Of a DNA stretch of 64,000 nucleotides, positions 48,734-60,277 are shown in pieces; within the stretch, counting starts at the first letter, position 1; the number at the start of each line of letters is the position of its first letter. The stretch is from Lytechinus pictus (lineage: Eukaryota; Echinodermata; Echinoidea; Temnopleuroida; Toxopneustidae), in NCBI RefSeq assembly GCF_037042905.1, contig NW_026974141.1, positions 767,001-831,000 on the forward strand, in the 5' to 3' direction. Position numbers and translations under genes: made by a program. A model generated the notes under the pieces. The model made no database searches and was not told the DNA's origin. It was given only the letters and a program-made list of their open reading frames with translations.

Positions 48734-49345
48734 TTAAAGGGATGCTCCGGGCTTAAGATATTTATATCTCATTAAATCGAGTAAAATTCACAGAGCAAAA
48801 TGCTGAACATTTGAAAATCGGATAACAACGAAGTTATTGAATTTCAAAGATTTGCAATATTCCTGTGAAACTGTTCTAGGCATGTACACTGTAATCATGA
48901 ATATTCATTAGGTGGGCTGATGATGTCATATCCCCACTTATTCTTTTGTATTTTATTATATGAAATTAGGTTTATTCAACATTTTCCTACCAAGAACTTT
49001 AACAATTGGATTGACAACTGATTAAGTGCATTAGTTATTTCTTGCTGCAACTTATTTCATAATAATGGAGACATATCATTTACACATTTATGAAAAAATG
49101 AAACAATTATGATTTCATGTAATAACATAAGAAAAAGGAAAGTGGGGATGTGACATGATCAGCCCACCCAATGAATATTCATGAAGACATGTCTAGAACT
49201 GTTTCATCGGAGTAATGAAAATCTTTAAAATTCCATAACTTTGTTATTTGTTATCCGATTTTGATGAAATTTTCAGCATTTAGCTCTGTGAATTTTACTC
49301 TATTTATTTAGTTATAAATATTTTCAGCCCGGAGCATTCCTTTAA
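48734..49345. mobile_element. TTAA-flanked foldback MITE (AGGGATGCTCCGGGCT)
   Basis: TTAA at 48734-48737 and 49342-49345. Ends AAAGGGATGCTCCGGGCT and AGCCCGGAGCATTCCTTT. The arms carry GATTTTGATGAAATTTTCAG and its near complement. No protein. Confidence 0.88.
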
Positions 49346-49806
49346 ACTGGAACTTTGGAAATCAATATTTTGCATGAAACGATTAGTATTATCACTTTTA
49401 CTACTGAATGCTGCCTGAAAATGTAGTTATTGGCAACTGTGCTTGGTACACCTTGAATGAAGCTTGAAATTAATAACACATACACACACTTTTTAGACTA
49501 TATGAACATGATTTTTATTAATTTTCTCCAAATGACTTTAATAAAACACATTGTCCAACAGTCAAAGCGCAGAGATACATGCACATTTACATATATAATC
49601 ATTATAATAATGCATCACATGTTGCTAAATTTGACAAAAAAAAGCATCACAAGGATTTACAATATGTATGGCTCTTCCTTCATAAAGTAGTACCCAAGTC
49701 AAATCGTTTGGGAATTGACTTAGAAGATATAAAAATAAAACATATTTGCTTATTCTAGTCTGAAAGTTGCTTCTAATTTGGCGATAATCAACTCGTGGAG
49801 GTTTAC

Positions 49807-50515
49807 TTAGCCCTAATAGAGCCAGGTAATTTGGACCCATCTCACAGGGGGGAGGGATGGGGGGCGATTTCATCCCTGCAGCCAATCACGTCAGTGCTGA
49901 AAATAATTGTACATTCATGGTGTGCAATGCAATCTACAAGGTTCACTTTTCTGAAAAAGTAAGATTTTATGTGTTAAGTAGAAAATGTGCTCTAATCAGT
50001 TAAATAGCACCCCCAAAAATTTCTATTCACAGACTGTTGGATTCCGATCAAATGCAAGTTAAAAAAAGTTGGTATTGTAATTTTTTTCTTATGTATTCTA
50101 CTTTAAAAAATTTCTTGTGTATTTTTGTTTTTCAACATTTTAAGTTACATTTTTTTTGGTGGAAATCATTGCCTACTTTATTCTGATCATAGAGAAGACA
50201 AAATTAATGGACTTTAATCAGTAAAATTATAAAGAATGATACATATATGAATTTTGGCTCATGTACATGCACAATTTGCATTGGATTTGTACATGAATTC
50301 ACAATTGCTATCAATTTGGGGTCTGACATACAGTTACGAAAAGTTTTATAATTTCATAACCGCGTAATTAGGGGTCACAAATTTGGTCTCATAAGAGGCT
50401 TAAGACTTTAAGGAAAAAAAGTCATGGAATGACGTGGCAGTCACTTCTTGTATTACAGATTTTTTGTTTTTCAAACACTGAGGGAGAAAATCCCCCCCCC
50501 CGGCCTTTTAGGCTT
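49807..50515. mobile_element. Decayed piggyBac-like MITE
   Basis: CCCTAATAGAGCCAGGTAAT at the left and CGGCCTTTTAGG at the right match 40097-40837. The flanking TTAA has decayed to TTAG/CTTA and the G/C runs are shorter, so it is an older copy. Confidence 0.7.
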
Positions 50516-50794
50516 ACGCAGGGTCTACCATAAGCATAGGTATTAAAAAAAAGATATAAAAAACGAAAACATGTATTTTACAACATATTTGGATGTCATT
50601 AAATATTTTAGCATTTGGTCAATTTGAGTAGTTATGCATTTTGAAGCACTTTCTAAGACTTACATGTACATCAAACCTATTAGGTTTCACAATTATCCGC
50701 ACTGTACTCATAATAAATTATGCAGATAATAAAATAGGAACTGTTTTGAATCAAGTATTACCATGACCAGCACATTACCAACAACAATAATGCC

Positions 50795-51190
50795 AGTTGT
50801 GGTAACGATCTCAAAATGACTTTTTACAGAATCCAATATAATGACCACCCAAGCGTCTGTATGAATAAAAAATGTGTGCAAAAGGATTCTGGAAGAAATT
50901 GTGTAATTGCTGAGAAATAAGCAAATAAGCAAGGATTCGGGCCCTTTTGTCGGGTCTTTATTCCAGCCATAATAATATACACTGTCCCACGTGTGCCTAT
51001 CTGTGTTGGCGATCTTCAGTGTGATTGTTTTTCAGCTTAGATTTTATGATTTCACAAAGTTCAGTTTTATGTAACTGTACCAGATCTAGATCCACGATGA
51101 TATAGTAATACTTAACCTTGGTTTTACAGACTTTCTCACGAAATCAGTGTTTTACTGCAACTACTTTCATTTAGCTTTAAAGTGTGATGC
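50795..51190 (-). repeat. Dispersed repeat family R, inverted copy
   Basis: Inverted relative to 571-950 and 57015-57415, with TAATACACTGTCCCAC-like sequence at 50976 and CTGGAAGAAATTGTG at 50890. It contains a minus-strand AATAAA (50957-50962) that could serve WDR77 read-through transcripts. Confidence 0.75.
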
Positions 51191-51937
51191 ATCTTTTTTT
51201 CCCCACCTCAGCATTTTTCTGAATCTCCTATACACACACTATTATCAGCTACACTGTACGTAGGCCATGCAGGGTTCATCCAGAGTTGATGTGTTTGATG
51301 TACAGATTCTCTCTGAACACAATATCATTGAAACCTACCCTCATTCATTTTCAAACTTTTAAAATAGTTCCTCTAGATATGATACTTTGAAACTTTTGGA
51401 CTAGTATTTTTACACTAAAGCCTGAAGTTTAGCCCATTTCCAAGAACCAAAATGAGAATTTTTCAAACCGCAACAAAATGAAACAATCACTTTAAAAGTG
51501 CAAATTTGGCACACTTTTGCTGCATAACATGTGAATAATGGACTTAGCCATTTTTTTTACATTAAACATCCTTCAGGAAAAACTTTAGAAAGAGTTTGTG
51601 GGCCCAGCTGTTTGTGAAACCAGGCCTTAGTGACAGGCATGAAGTTAGAAACCTGTGGCGAAAGTGTGCATTCACTATTGGATGCATTTTTAATACACGC
51701 ACTGAATACATCATAATCTATGCATAATGACTTCTCCACGAACAATGGTTTTAAAATTATGGATTCCAAACCACTTTAGTGAATTCTGACCATGGTTTGC
51801 TAAGCCCAGGAAAAAAAAAAGCTACATGTATAAAGTCGATCATTCAATAAATGAAAAGTCAAGTTGGGTATCATTAGTATTCCACAGATAGTAGACAACG
51901 AGCGTAACTTGAATGGTTGGGAGGACTGTCAGCCATC
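51191..51937 (-). other. WDR77: WDR77 3' UTR region
   Basis: Downstream of the WDR77 stop on the minus strand. A variant poly(A) signal ATTAAA (complement at 51689-51694) lies ~245 nt after the stop. No canonical AATAAA was seen nearer. 3' end uncertain. Confidence 0.35.
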
Positions 51938-52073
51938 TCATAGGGCCATAGATGTTGCGATGTTAATATCATGAGAGATAACCTGGTGATCCCAGCCACA
52001 TGTTAATAGCTTATTACTCTGACTGTCCCATGATAAACCATGAACAAAGTCATTGTGGGCATAGCTACGGTAT
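51938..52073 (-). CDS. WDR77: WDR77 last exon with stop
   Basis: It encodes YRSYAHNDFVHGLSWDSQSN, LLTCGWDHQVISHDINIA and TSMAL then TGA. The GWDHQV motif is the hallmark WDR77 C-terminus. Acceptor TTTTGCAG. Confidence 0.95.
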
Positions 52074-55000
52074 CTGCAAAAAAAAGAATAAAAAATGAAA
52101 AAAATAAGGTTAAATGATTATGTACTTTTCCCGTCTATGGCCAAGTAAAGAAAATGTAAAAAAGAACATACTGTAGGCATATTATTTCCCTGAAAACAAG
52201 AAATACAAAACATGAAAAATTTGAAGTGTATGGAGTCAAACAAGATTTTATACTACAGAAGGAATAAACATCAGGGAATTAATTTTCTTTACAAATGTGA
52301 ATAGCATTTTTGGTCATAAGAGAAAAGCTGTCAACTATGTAACATACAGTCCTTTGTTAAAATATGCTATACAAAAAACATTATGTGTAGCAGTCTTTAA
52401 AAAATGTGTAGCAAAATGCGATGCGATACCAGGAAAATTATTCCCTGAACATTTATTACACATAATGAACTACAAAAGAAATAGTATACAAATATACAAT
52501 GACACTCGAGGATCTGGATAAAACTATTCGCATCGAAGGAACATCATATAGTACTATTCTCCCGAGGGCCATCGGCCCGAGGAAGAATAATACTATCTGA
52601 TGTTCCTGAGTGCGAATAGTTTTAGCCTGTTCCGAGAATGGGACATTGTATATTTGTTTTATATCCCTTCCACTCATACCATTTTACAGCGAAACGATTT
52701 TTAATAGGTCGATATAGAACAATCGTTGAGAAGTTGAGAAAATAATATTAAAGTCTAGACAGTCTATGGACCGTCTATTCAGCGAGCGCACCTGGTTAGG
52801 GCAGCTCGCCAAATTTCCCGTGGCATGCAGTGGAGAGTACCGTTTGGCTGAGCAGCGCTCTTCTTGTATTGCGTCGCACAGCTCGCAATCGCGAGGCAGG
52901 GGGGGTAAAAAAACGTATAGTTCACTTTTTCCCTAGGGAAAAATGGACTATGCGTGACTTCAGCAAGGAAAATGAACAATTTCATGGCAAACGTTTTTCG
53001 TAGTAAAACTATTCTTTTTCTCCTTGTGTACACTCTCAATACAACAATCTTAAGTAAGGGATATAATATGTGATATCATTGCAACCCACATTCACATTGA
53101 TCATATGATTTGAAAATGACTGTCAGAACTTGCTTATTTTACATCAGGGCCCCATCTTACAAAGAGTTACAATTGATCCAATCAATCTATGGTAATCCAT
53201 CAGTGTCATAATTTTTGGTCCTACAGGAAATTTGCACAATGTCCTTTGTAAACAAAGAGAAGCACAGTGAATTTTCAAGAAAACAATGAATGCATGAATA
53301 TACATCATAACTGGAAAATATTTTGAGCAAACATGAATAATAGATTGCTGGCCGTCAATAGTTGTGGCTGATCGGATCGATTGCAACTCTTTCAAAAAAA
53401 CAGGGGCCAGATCAGAGGAAGGGGCAGTGTAAAAAGATGGGGAGGAGGAAGGGAAGGAGGTGGGGAAAAGCCCAGCCCATACTATACTTTTTTTTTTATT
53501 TATGAGTTTTATTGGTTTTACAATCACAAACATAATCACAATATTTACAAATCATTGGTATAATTAATTGGAAAAAAAAACCAAGATAATAACGAGGTAC
53601 AGTGTAATAACAGCAGTAATAATAAGAGCGCACACTATACAATTCTTTGCCATTCGAATTTCACAGAAATTGTAATAACATTTGATATGAACATTCCAAC
53701 CAATAAAATCTTAGCGTTCAGAGATCAGATTAGTGGTAGGACTACTGAAATCGAAATTCACTCTATTTTGAATTAAATGAAGCAAATTCAATTTCACATT
53801 GTAATGACGTCATCACGGCTGCGACTTGAAGCCGATCCGGACCTTACTCCAACCACCGGGCTTGCCGCAAAGCAAAATTATGATTGTTATTCCTAACATT
53901 ATGCTAAAATAATTCTACTTCTTGGAAATTGATCTTGTAATGCTAAATACCATAAATCATGCGGTATCGACTCGTACAGTGTGCGCTGGACTCAAGGGGA
54001 AGGGAAAGGCCAAATAAATGAAATAGTGGGAGGTCAATAAGACTTACATTTGTTTCAGCTCTGGTTGTAGCTCAGTAACTGCTGCTGTGCAATCATCTGA
54101 TACAGATGCAAGTAATAGGGGACTAAAACGAAAACAAATATATCAATGTGTTAAAAACAAGCTGAATTATTAGCAGTGAAACCAAGCTGAATTAATGGTA
54201 TGCAGAAGTCTTCAATACACAGAAACACATGTGATTATCTGGGGGTGATAACATGCATAATTGCAATTTCTATTAAATGATATCCACATTGGAAGAATTG
54301 CCTGACACTTTATTATAATAATAATAATCAATATAAAGGAGCTACATGCCATCCAACAAATTTCAATTCAAATAACTAGAGCATTCCAATTACTAAGGAT
54401 ACTCAAAGCAATGAAATCATCATTGGAACCAGGAGGAGACGTGAATGTCTGAATTATTCATGAGTATGCTGATGCGCCAATCCACGCTGTTGGTGTTGAT
54501 GACGTCATGGGAGCGAGAATGTTCGCATCTGTGATATGTGATCATACAGGGTTAATTGATGTGAACGATACGATCACCGATTGACCACTACTTTGAGAGG
54601 TAGCAATGGAAAACAATGATTAACATAAGAAAGCCTAGTCAGGTTCCTAAAGGCCCTGTGACTGGACTCGCAATCCTCGCATTCACCCGGAAGGCATTTT
54701 ATATAAATATCATAACAGACACAGGGCCTTGTTTAAAGGCTCATCTATTATAGCATAAATGGGAAGAATTCCAAGGGGCACAAAATACATCCAAGGCCAG
54801 AGAAAGAGAGAGAGAACATGGCCTTGAATTAATTTAAGCTCCATGGGTGTTCCATAAAGCTGTTCGCAAGTTAAGAGTTACTTTAAGAACGACTGGTGAA
54901 TCTTTCTTACGCACTAAATAATCACCAATGATTATTTAACAGTGAATATCATTTTCCACAGGAAGGATCACCAATCGTTCTTAAAGTCACTCTTAACTTA

Positions 55001-58000
55001 AGAACAGCTTCATGAAATGGCGTACGGCCCCCTGAAATATATAATGGGGGAGAAACAGATCATATAGAAAGAACACAATCAACTTACGATTTGGTTGAAA
55101 AGGCCAGCCTATGTACAGCTCTGTTGTGAGCTGGTGTAACGATAGCTGCATTTTGAAGATTGCGAGCATCAAGAAGGGAGATGCTACCACTCTCATCACC
55201 TGAGGAAGAGAACAATTTATTAAGTATTATATTCTTTATTTGAATATTAATGAGTATTCTAAACAACTGATTGGTTAAGTGGAGCTAATGTGAAAAAATC
55301 GAATTTTTTACTTATTTTTTCCTGGGAAGAACTGTGGAAGCTCGATGGATGAAGGTCTCGGACACATATAATAAGCCACTTGGCTCTAGTGGGTATTAAC
55401 TCTGGTGAAGTAATGGTGGAAGACATTAATCAGATTTTGCTGTGTCCGGCGGTTTGGTCCACGATACGGCATGCACCAATCACAATGAGATTACCCGAGA
55501 TTCATAGTTCAGACTTAAAGAAGGAATATGAAACCAAATAATCAGGTAGTTCTTTGACAAGTATATTGGGATTTCATCATCTCAGTTTAACTGGTAATAC
55601 ATGTATGGTGATTGCTGGTGTATCTTCGACCATGCCAAAGGGAAGGCTATCCAATTCGGTGGATTCACAATATGGTGCTCCATCTATCGGTTGCAGCGGA
55701 CAGGCCAAAATTCGCAATGCTCCATGGGAAAAAAAAATTGACATCTGTTGCACATGCTAGTGCTAAAGTGAATGCATGCATGCGATTATTCAGCGCTGGC
55801 CGACGCAGCTTGACCGGACATGTTAACTACATGTAGGGTCCAGGAGGTGAGAGAGAAATTTTCCTGCATATTTCTGTGCAAAATTTAGACCGCTTTGGTG
55901 AATTCCTGCCATATGGTTTTCATTTCTGAAGCATCACAGTCACATTACAGTACACTAGCACTGTGCGCACTGCTTGCACGCGATGTCCACCCTAATGTTA
56001 GACATTTGGCCTGTTCGCTGCAACCAATAGATGGCGCACCATGTTGTGAATCCAACGAATTGGATACGGTGTGATAATAACCAGTTATACGACACAAGGG
56101 CCCGTTGCATAAACGTTACCATAATGGTAACTTTGCCATCCAATGGTAACTTGCATGGAATCCTTGATTACGATTAGCTGTTGATCAGTGTTTCCATGGT
56201 AGTTACCATTGGATGGCACAGTTACCATTATAGTAACTTTTATGCAATGGGGCCCTGGATAGATCTTTGTCATTTAATTGGTTGTATATAAACCATTCAG
56301 TCCATTTTAAAATGACATCATCTTACAGCACATTTCATCAATTCATCATGCAAGTTTCATTCACACAATTTTTGCCCATTGCACGCTCACCGAGACCACT
56401 GGCACTACACATAAAACCACTGAACTGCATGCACTTTTGCATCCAATTTCAAAAATGTTAAATGGCAAGGATCTCTTTATAGGTGTCATATAAAATGAAT
56501 AATGACTTAATTTTCAATTCATGAAATGTACATTCGGTGAAAAATGAAATATTCTGTCCATTGCACTCATAAACATTCATTATTTGCATAACATGTTTTT
56601 TATTTTTTTATCATTCTCCCGTTGCACGATACAGTGAACATGTTTTGTAGCCAGAAGAAGATATGTAGTGAGAGCTTTATACCAACTGCTATAACGTAGG
56701 ACTCTCCTGGCTTCCACACTACACTTGTGGGTAGACCTGCCGGACATGGTAGTCGTTGAGCTGGCTTAGCTTTACGCATATCCCATAATAGTACAAATCC
56801 ATCCTGCAAAAAAAAATATCATTGCTTTCTTGGTGATTCTGCCTTCATAAATATACATTTTCTCAAGGAAAAAGGGTTAGTTTTTTTAATTCATTAAAAA
56901 ATAATAATAAATAATAGTAATAACCTTTCTACATGTACTGAGGGGTCTTTATACGGGTGTTTCAAAGTGCACAGGTGGGCTGACTATTAATGAATCCATA
57001 ACTATGCTAGTATTGAAAAAAAGATGAGTTTTAAAGCTAAATTACAGTAGTTGCAGTAAAACACTAATTTCGTGAGAAAGTCTGTAAAATCAAGGTTAAG
57101 TATGACTATATCATCATGGATCTAGATCTGGTACAGTTACATAAACTGAACTTTGTGAAATCATAAGATCTAAATACGATCACACTGAAGATCGCCAACA
57201 CAGATAGGCACACGTGGGACAGTGTATTATTATTGCTGGAATAAAGACCCGACGGAAGTGACCGAATCCGCGCTTATTTTGCTTATTTCTCAGCAATTAC
57301 ACAATTTCTTCCAGAATCCTTTGGCACATATTTTTTATTCATACAAACAGACACTTGGATGGTCATTATATTAGATTCTGTAAAAAGTCATTTTGAGATC
57401 GGTACCAGAACTGGAATTTACCTTTAAGTGAGGATTTGAAAATTTCAACAGGGAAGGTGCAAGAGCAGAAAACGCACAGAGTGACCGATCAATGGCATAT
57501 ACCCAAATGAAGATTAGCACAAGATAGCTGACGACCGGATAGGTTTTTGATATTTGAGTTATATTGCCACACAGAGATCCTCCTGGGAAGGGTCATTTCT
57601 TTGATTCTCCAATCATCATGGAGGTAGAACTCTTATTTACTTTATCAAACAGATTCAACTTTTTGCGGGAGTTTTCTTCAAAGCTTAACTTGGACATTGA
57701 AAGAAGTATAATTTTTGCAAACATATCAGAAGGCCTTAAACTCATAATTCTAGGGTTATAGCTATTGTAAATGTGGACACTGTTCACAATAAAGAAAAGA
57801 ACTATATGATATACCTGTGAACAAGATACAAAGACATCTAATTCATTTGGACTGCATGCTAGCTGTTCAATCTTTCCTGTGTGGACATTGAGTGTACGAA
57901 TAGAGCGCTGTGAAGCAAGATCCCAGATCTTAATCCTGTAAACAACAGGAAAATACACGTAAATAATAACAATAATAATCATAACTGCTTAAGCTTTTTG

Positions 58001-60131
58001 ACATGCACTCATCGGAGTAAAATTGCATAAATGAACAGAACGCTAGAATGAAACAATATATAATAGAACCAAAAAAAGGCAATAGAGGCTAAACGATGAG
58101 CTGTGATTGGCTGTCAAGGTCGTGTGGTCCAGTGGTTAGAGAGTGATATCTGTCGTCTATTACGTCAGCCACTATGACTGATTAACCTAGACGTAAATGT
58201 TTCCTAGGTAATTGGTTATATACCAGCTTGCCGTTTACCAGCAAAATGCTGTCCTGCCGAGTTCCTACGGGAGTTACCATAAACAGAAACAGAAAAATAA
58301 ATAAATTAAAGGCTATTTACTATTAAAAAGCCTAATTTGTTTACCTTGACAGCCAATCACAGCTTGTCACCATTCTGTGTGTTTATTACTTACAGTCTGT
58401 CTGATGAGCCGCTGATGACACGGGTCTTATTTGAGTTGACGCTGACAGAGTTCACTGTACTATCATGTTCATACAAATAAAATAAATTACGGAATGCATT
58501 GCTCTCAAGCTGCCAAATCTCGATTGCACCTGAAATAAAGAGGACAGATGATTAGATAAATCTTGGGTTCGATTCTCCTTGTGGGTGTTAAGAATAATCT
58601 TTCATTGTCGTGATCTACAAGTAAAGCTAAGCCTGACTTGATAACAAGTCAGAGTGAGCAATCGTTTTGGGAGAAAGTCTTTTTAAAGATCAAAGTAAAT
58701 TGTTATCACATGCAGTATTTAAGTTTTGAAAATTTAATCCACAGTTCCACCATAAGTTCAAGATTAATTCAATTCTTGCTATCAACAAGAACCAAAAGTT
58801 CTAGGATGTAGACAACACCGTTTACTTTTATGACCCAGGTTAACCTCCAGTGCGTTGAAGGGTAAGAAGAATACACTGCCAGAGAGATATATCACAAGTA
58901 GCAAGTTTTACAAGATGATTACGCCTTAAAATGTAAGAAGAGATTGAAAACGTGGAGTGAAGCTGGATGCTACTAGACTAGCACTAGTTACAGTTCAAGT
59001 TGACCTATATTGTCGGGTCACACATCATTGAACAAGAAGTAAAATATCCAAATCAGTGTGCAGGGTGAACGGCAAATTCACGCCATGCTCAACATCCAGG
59101 AACTGTTGTTTATTGTTGACAGTGAAAATGAATTCAGACTGACAATTTATATTCTCCTTTGATATATCACTTGAAGTAATTACACAGTTGCTTTTCGAAT
59201 CATTTGGCACATATATTTTAATCTATACATGTTTGATAACACTTAGGGAGGTTATTTGATTGCATGCTGTTCAAACATATTTTGATTTTGATACAACTAA
59301 TATGATAACCTTCATTTATTGCAAAACACACCCTGAACTTTTATAAGGGTTTCTTTTGTCTCGAGAGGAAAAATTGAGGGAAGGGGGTGTCAGGTACAGG
59401 AAGAATACTTCGGACCACACAAATTTGTTTGACTTCAAAGTGGCAAAATTTGAATTCGATGTAAATAACATGTTTAAAATCTGGTCTGAAATAATCAGAC
59501 CTGCCAACCTCTGGGAATGAAAAACTGTATTCTGTGATTAAAAAAACTGTATTTTTCAAAAAAAAAGTGTATTTCATAATAAAATGCTTGGTGCACTCGC
59601 TCATCGCGGCGCTCAAGCTGCATGCAAGCTAAAATGCGCACTGATCTTGCAGATGAAAAAAAAAACATTAAAACATGTGTATATCTTCACCCTGGTTTTA
59701 ACAAAATGATTGAAAAAAAAACAAGTTACCTGAAATTACATTGATCTAATTACCATATTTGTGTACGTTTTATGAAATAGAGACATATAGAGATTATTTT
59801 TCTCAATAAAATACAAGTAAAAAAAAAAAAAAAAACGTACTAAATACGGCTAAAACGTACTGGTTGGCAGGTCTGAATAATGCTTGAAGTTCATACATTA
59901 GTTTACAGTACTTATTATTATTGAGTTATGCAGAGTAGATCCTACCTGTATCTGATGCAACAGCCAGTCTGTTTTCATCAATCCATTCTAAGTCTGTTAT
60001 ACCTGCCTCAGTCCGTACTCCTGCACTACTTCTGTTGACATCCGGAGCACTGGATGGATCCTCAAAGTACCACAGGGATCCAGTCCAAAGTCTTCCAGTC
60101 AATCCAGAGGCAGCCAAGATCACAGACCCAT
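51938..60131 (-). CDS. WDR77: WDR77 / MEP50, methylosome protein 50 (5' exon missing from window)
   Basis: Joined minus-strand exons: 60131-59946, 58529-58394, 57935-57815, 56803-56683, 55199-55088, 54122-54048 and 52073-51938. They make 887 nt with consistent phases, 295 residues to the stop; human WDR77 is 342 residues, so about 40-45 N-terminal residues are absent. The product is a WD-repeat propeller that binds PRMT5 and presents substrates for symmetric arginine dimethylation. Supporting segments are SVILAASGLTGRLWTGSLWY, AGVRTEAGITDLEWI, repeat ends IEIWQL, IKIWDL and VLLWDM, and the C-terminal LLTCGWDHQVISHD. The gene converges on SND1. The upstream exon needs to end in phase 1 with G; no such exon was found in 60132-64000. 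Confidence 0.95.
52488..52657. mobile_element. Hairpin MITE, ACAAATATACAATG ends
   Basis: ACAAATATACAATG and CATTGTATATTTGT are complements. The centre reads CCCGAGGGCCATCGGCCCGA. Third member of the ACAAATA-ended hairpin group. Confidence 0.8.
53146..53410. mobile_element. GGGCCC-ended MITE (ACAAAG type), copy 2
   Basis: It begins CAGGGCCCCATCTTACAAAG and ends CAGGGGCC; the right end has decayed. The body matches 3220-3495 from ATCCATCAGTGTCATAATTT to GCTGATCGGATCGATTGC. Confidence 0.75.
54048..54122 (-). CDS. WDR77: WDR77 exon, penultimate
   Basis: It encodes SPLLLASVSDDCTAAVTELQ and PELKQ, equivalent to the human LASLSEDC repeat. Acceptor CGTTTTAG, donor AT|GTAAGT, phase 2. Confidence 0.92.
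54843..55032. mobile_element. Foldback MITE, AAAGCTGTTCGCAAG arms
   Basis: GTTCCATAAAGCTGTTCGCA and GTTAAGAGTTACTTTAAGAA pair with TTCTTAAAGTCACTCTTAAC and GAACAGCTTCATGAAATGG. Related to 47358-47500. Confidence 0.75.
55088..55199 (-). CDS. WDR77: WDR77 exon (DESGSISLLDAR)
   Basis: It encodes GDESGSISLLDARNLQNAAI and TPAHNRAVHRLAFSTK, matching the human GDENGTVSLVD segment. Acceptor CTTCCTCAG, donor TC|GTAAGT, phase 2. Confidence 0.94.
56099..56255. mobile_element. GGGCCC-ended hairpin MITE (GTTGCATAAACG type)
   Basis: GGGCCCGTTGCATAAACGTT and AACTTTTATGCAATGGGGCC pair. Inner ACCATAATGGTAAC and CCATCCAATGGTAAC-type segments pair with matching sequence on the right arm. Confidence 0.85.
56683..56803 (-). 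CDS. WDR77: WDR77 exon (VLLWDMRKAKPAQRL)
   Basis: It encodes DGFVLLWDMRKAKPAQRLPC and PAGLPTSVVWKPGESYVIAV. The LLWDxR repeat end and the PTSxxWxP segment fit WDR77. Acceptor TTTTTGCAG, donor TTG|GTATAA, phase 1. Confidence 0.94.
57015..57415 (+). repeat. Dispersed repeat family R, copy 3
   Basis: The clearest copy, in a WDR77 intron: GATCGCCAACACAGATAGGC, ACGTGGGACAGTGTATTA and CAGCAATTACACAATTTC. Opposite in orientation to 50795-51190, with high identity. Confidence 0.78.
57815..57935 (-). CDS. WDR77: WDR77 exon (IKIWDLASQRSIR)
   Basis: It encodes IKIWDLASQRSIRTLNVHTG, KIEQLACSPNELDVFVSCSQ. The IKIWDL and FVSCS strands align with the human propeller. Acceptor TGTTTACAG, donor CAG|GTATAT, phase 0. 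Confidence 0.95.
58099..58364. mobile_element. 22-bp inverted repeat enclosing a tRNA-derived SINE
   Basis: AGCTGTGATTGGCTGTCAAG followed by GT (58099-58120) is exactly complementary to 58343-58364. Between them is GTCGTGTGGTCCAGTGGTTA, a box A-like head, and a short body ending in an A-rich tail (AGAAAAATAAATAAATT). It may be a SINE inserted in a short palindromic element. Confidence 0.6.
58394..58529 (-). CDS. WDR77: WDR77 exon (IEIWQLESNAFRNL)
   Basis: It encodes AIEIWQLESNAFRNLFYLYE, HDSTVNSVSVNSNKTRVISG and SSDR. The EHDxxV and SGSxD motifs match WD-repeat strands of human WDR77. Acceptor TATTTCAG, donor CT|GTAAGT, phase 2. Confidence 0.95.
59160..59300 (+). repeat. Decayed family R fragment
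   Basis: AATTACACAGTTGC and ATCATTTGGCACATATATTT align with the 57290-57340 part of family R. The rest has diverged. Confidence 0.5.
59496..59875 (-). mobile_element. CAGACCTGCCAACC-ended transposon, copy 2
   Basis: Complete inverted termini as in 38293-38721, flanked by AATAAT on both sides (59490-59495 and 59876-59881). Orientation is opposite to copy 1. It lacks about 50 bp relative to it. Confidence 0.9.
59946..60131 (-). CDS. WDR77: WDR77 first visible exon
   Basis: It encodes DGSVILAASGLTGRLWTGSL, WYFEDPSSAPDVNRSSAGVR and TEAGITDLEWIDENRLAVAS, starting in phase 1 from a missing upstream exon. Acceptor TTTTTAG, donor ACAG|GTAGGA. An ATG just upstream in the intron tail gives an apparent open frame but is not a likely start. 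Confidence 0.95.
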
Positions 60132-60277
60132 CTAAAAACAAGAAAATTAAATCCCTTCATGAATGGAAAATTCAAGCATTGCAGGCGGTGTGATAGTTTG
60201 GTTGGTACAGCTTTCACAGTTCGGTGACCCGGGTTTCATTTATGCTCGAATAGTAAGCCATTCATCCCCACTACCAG

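Noticed and set aside
59932..60141. Start codon of WDR77 at 60141
   Set aside because: The apparent MFLDGS start lies in the intron tail and polypyrimidine/AG acceptor. The human protein has a longer N-terminus and the exon phase requires an upstream exon.
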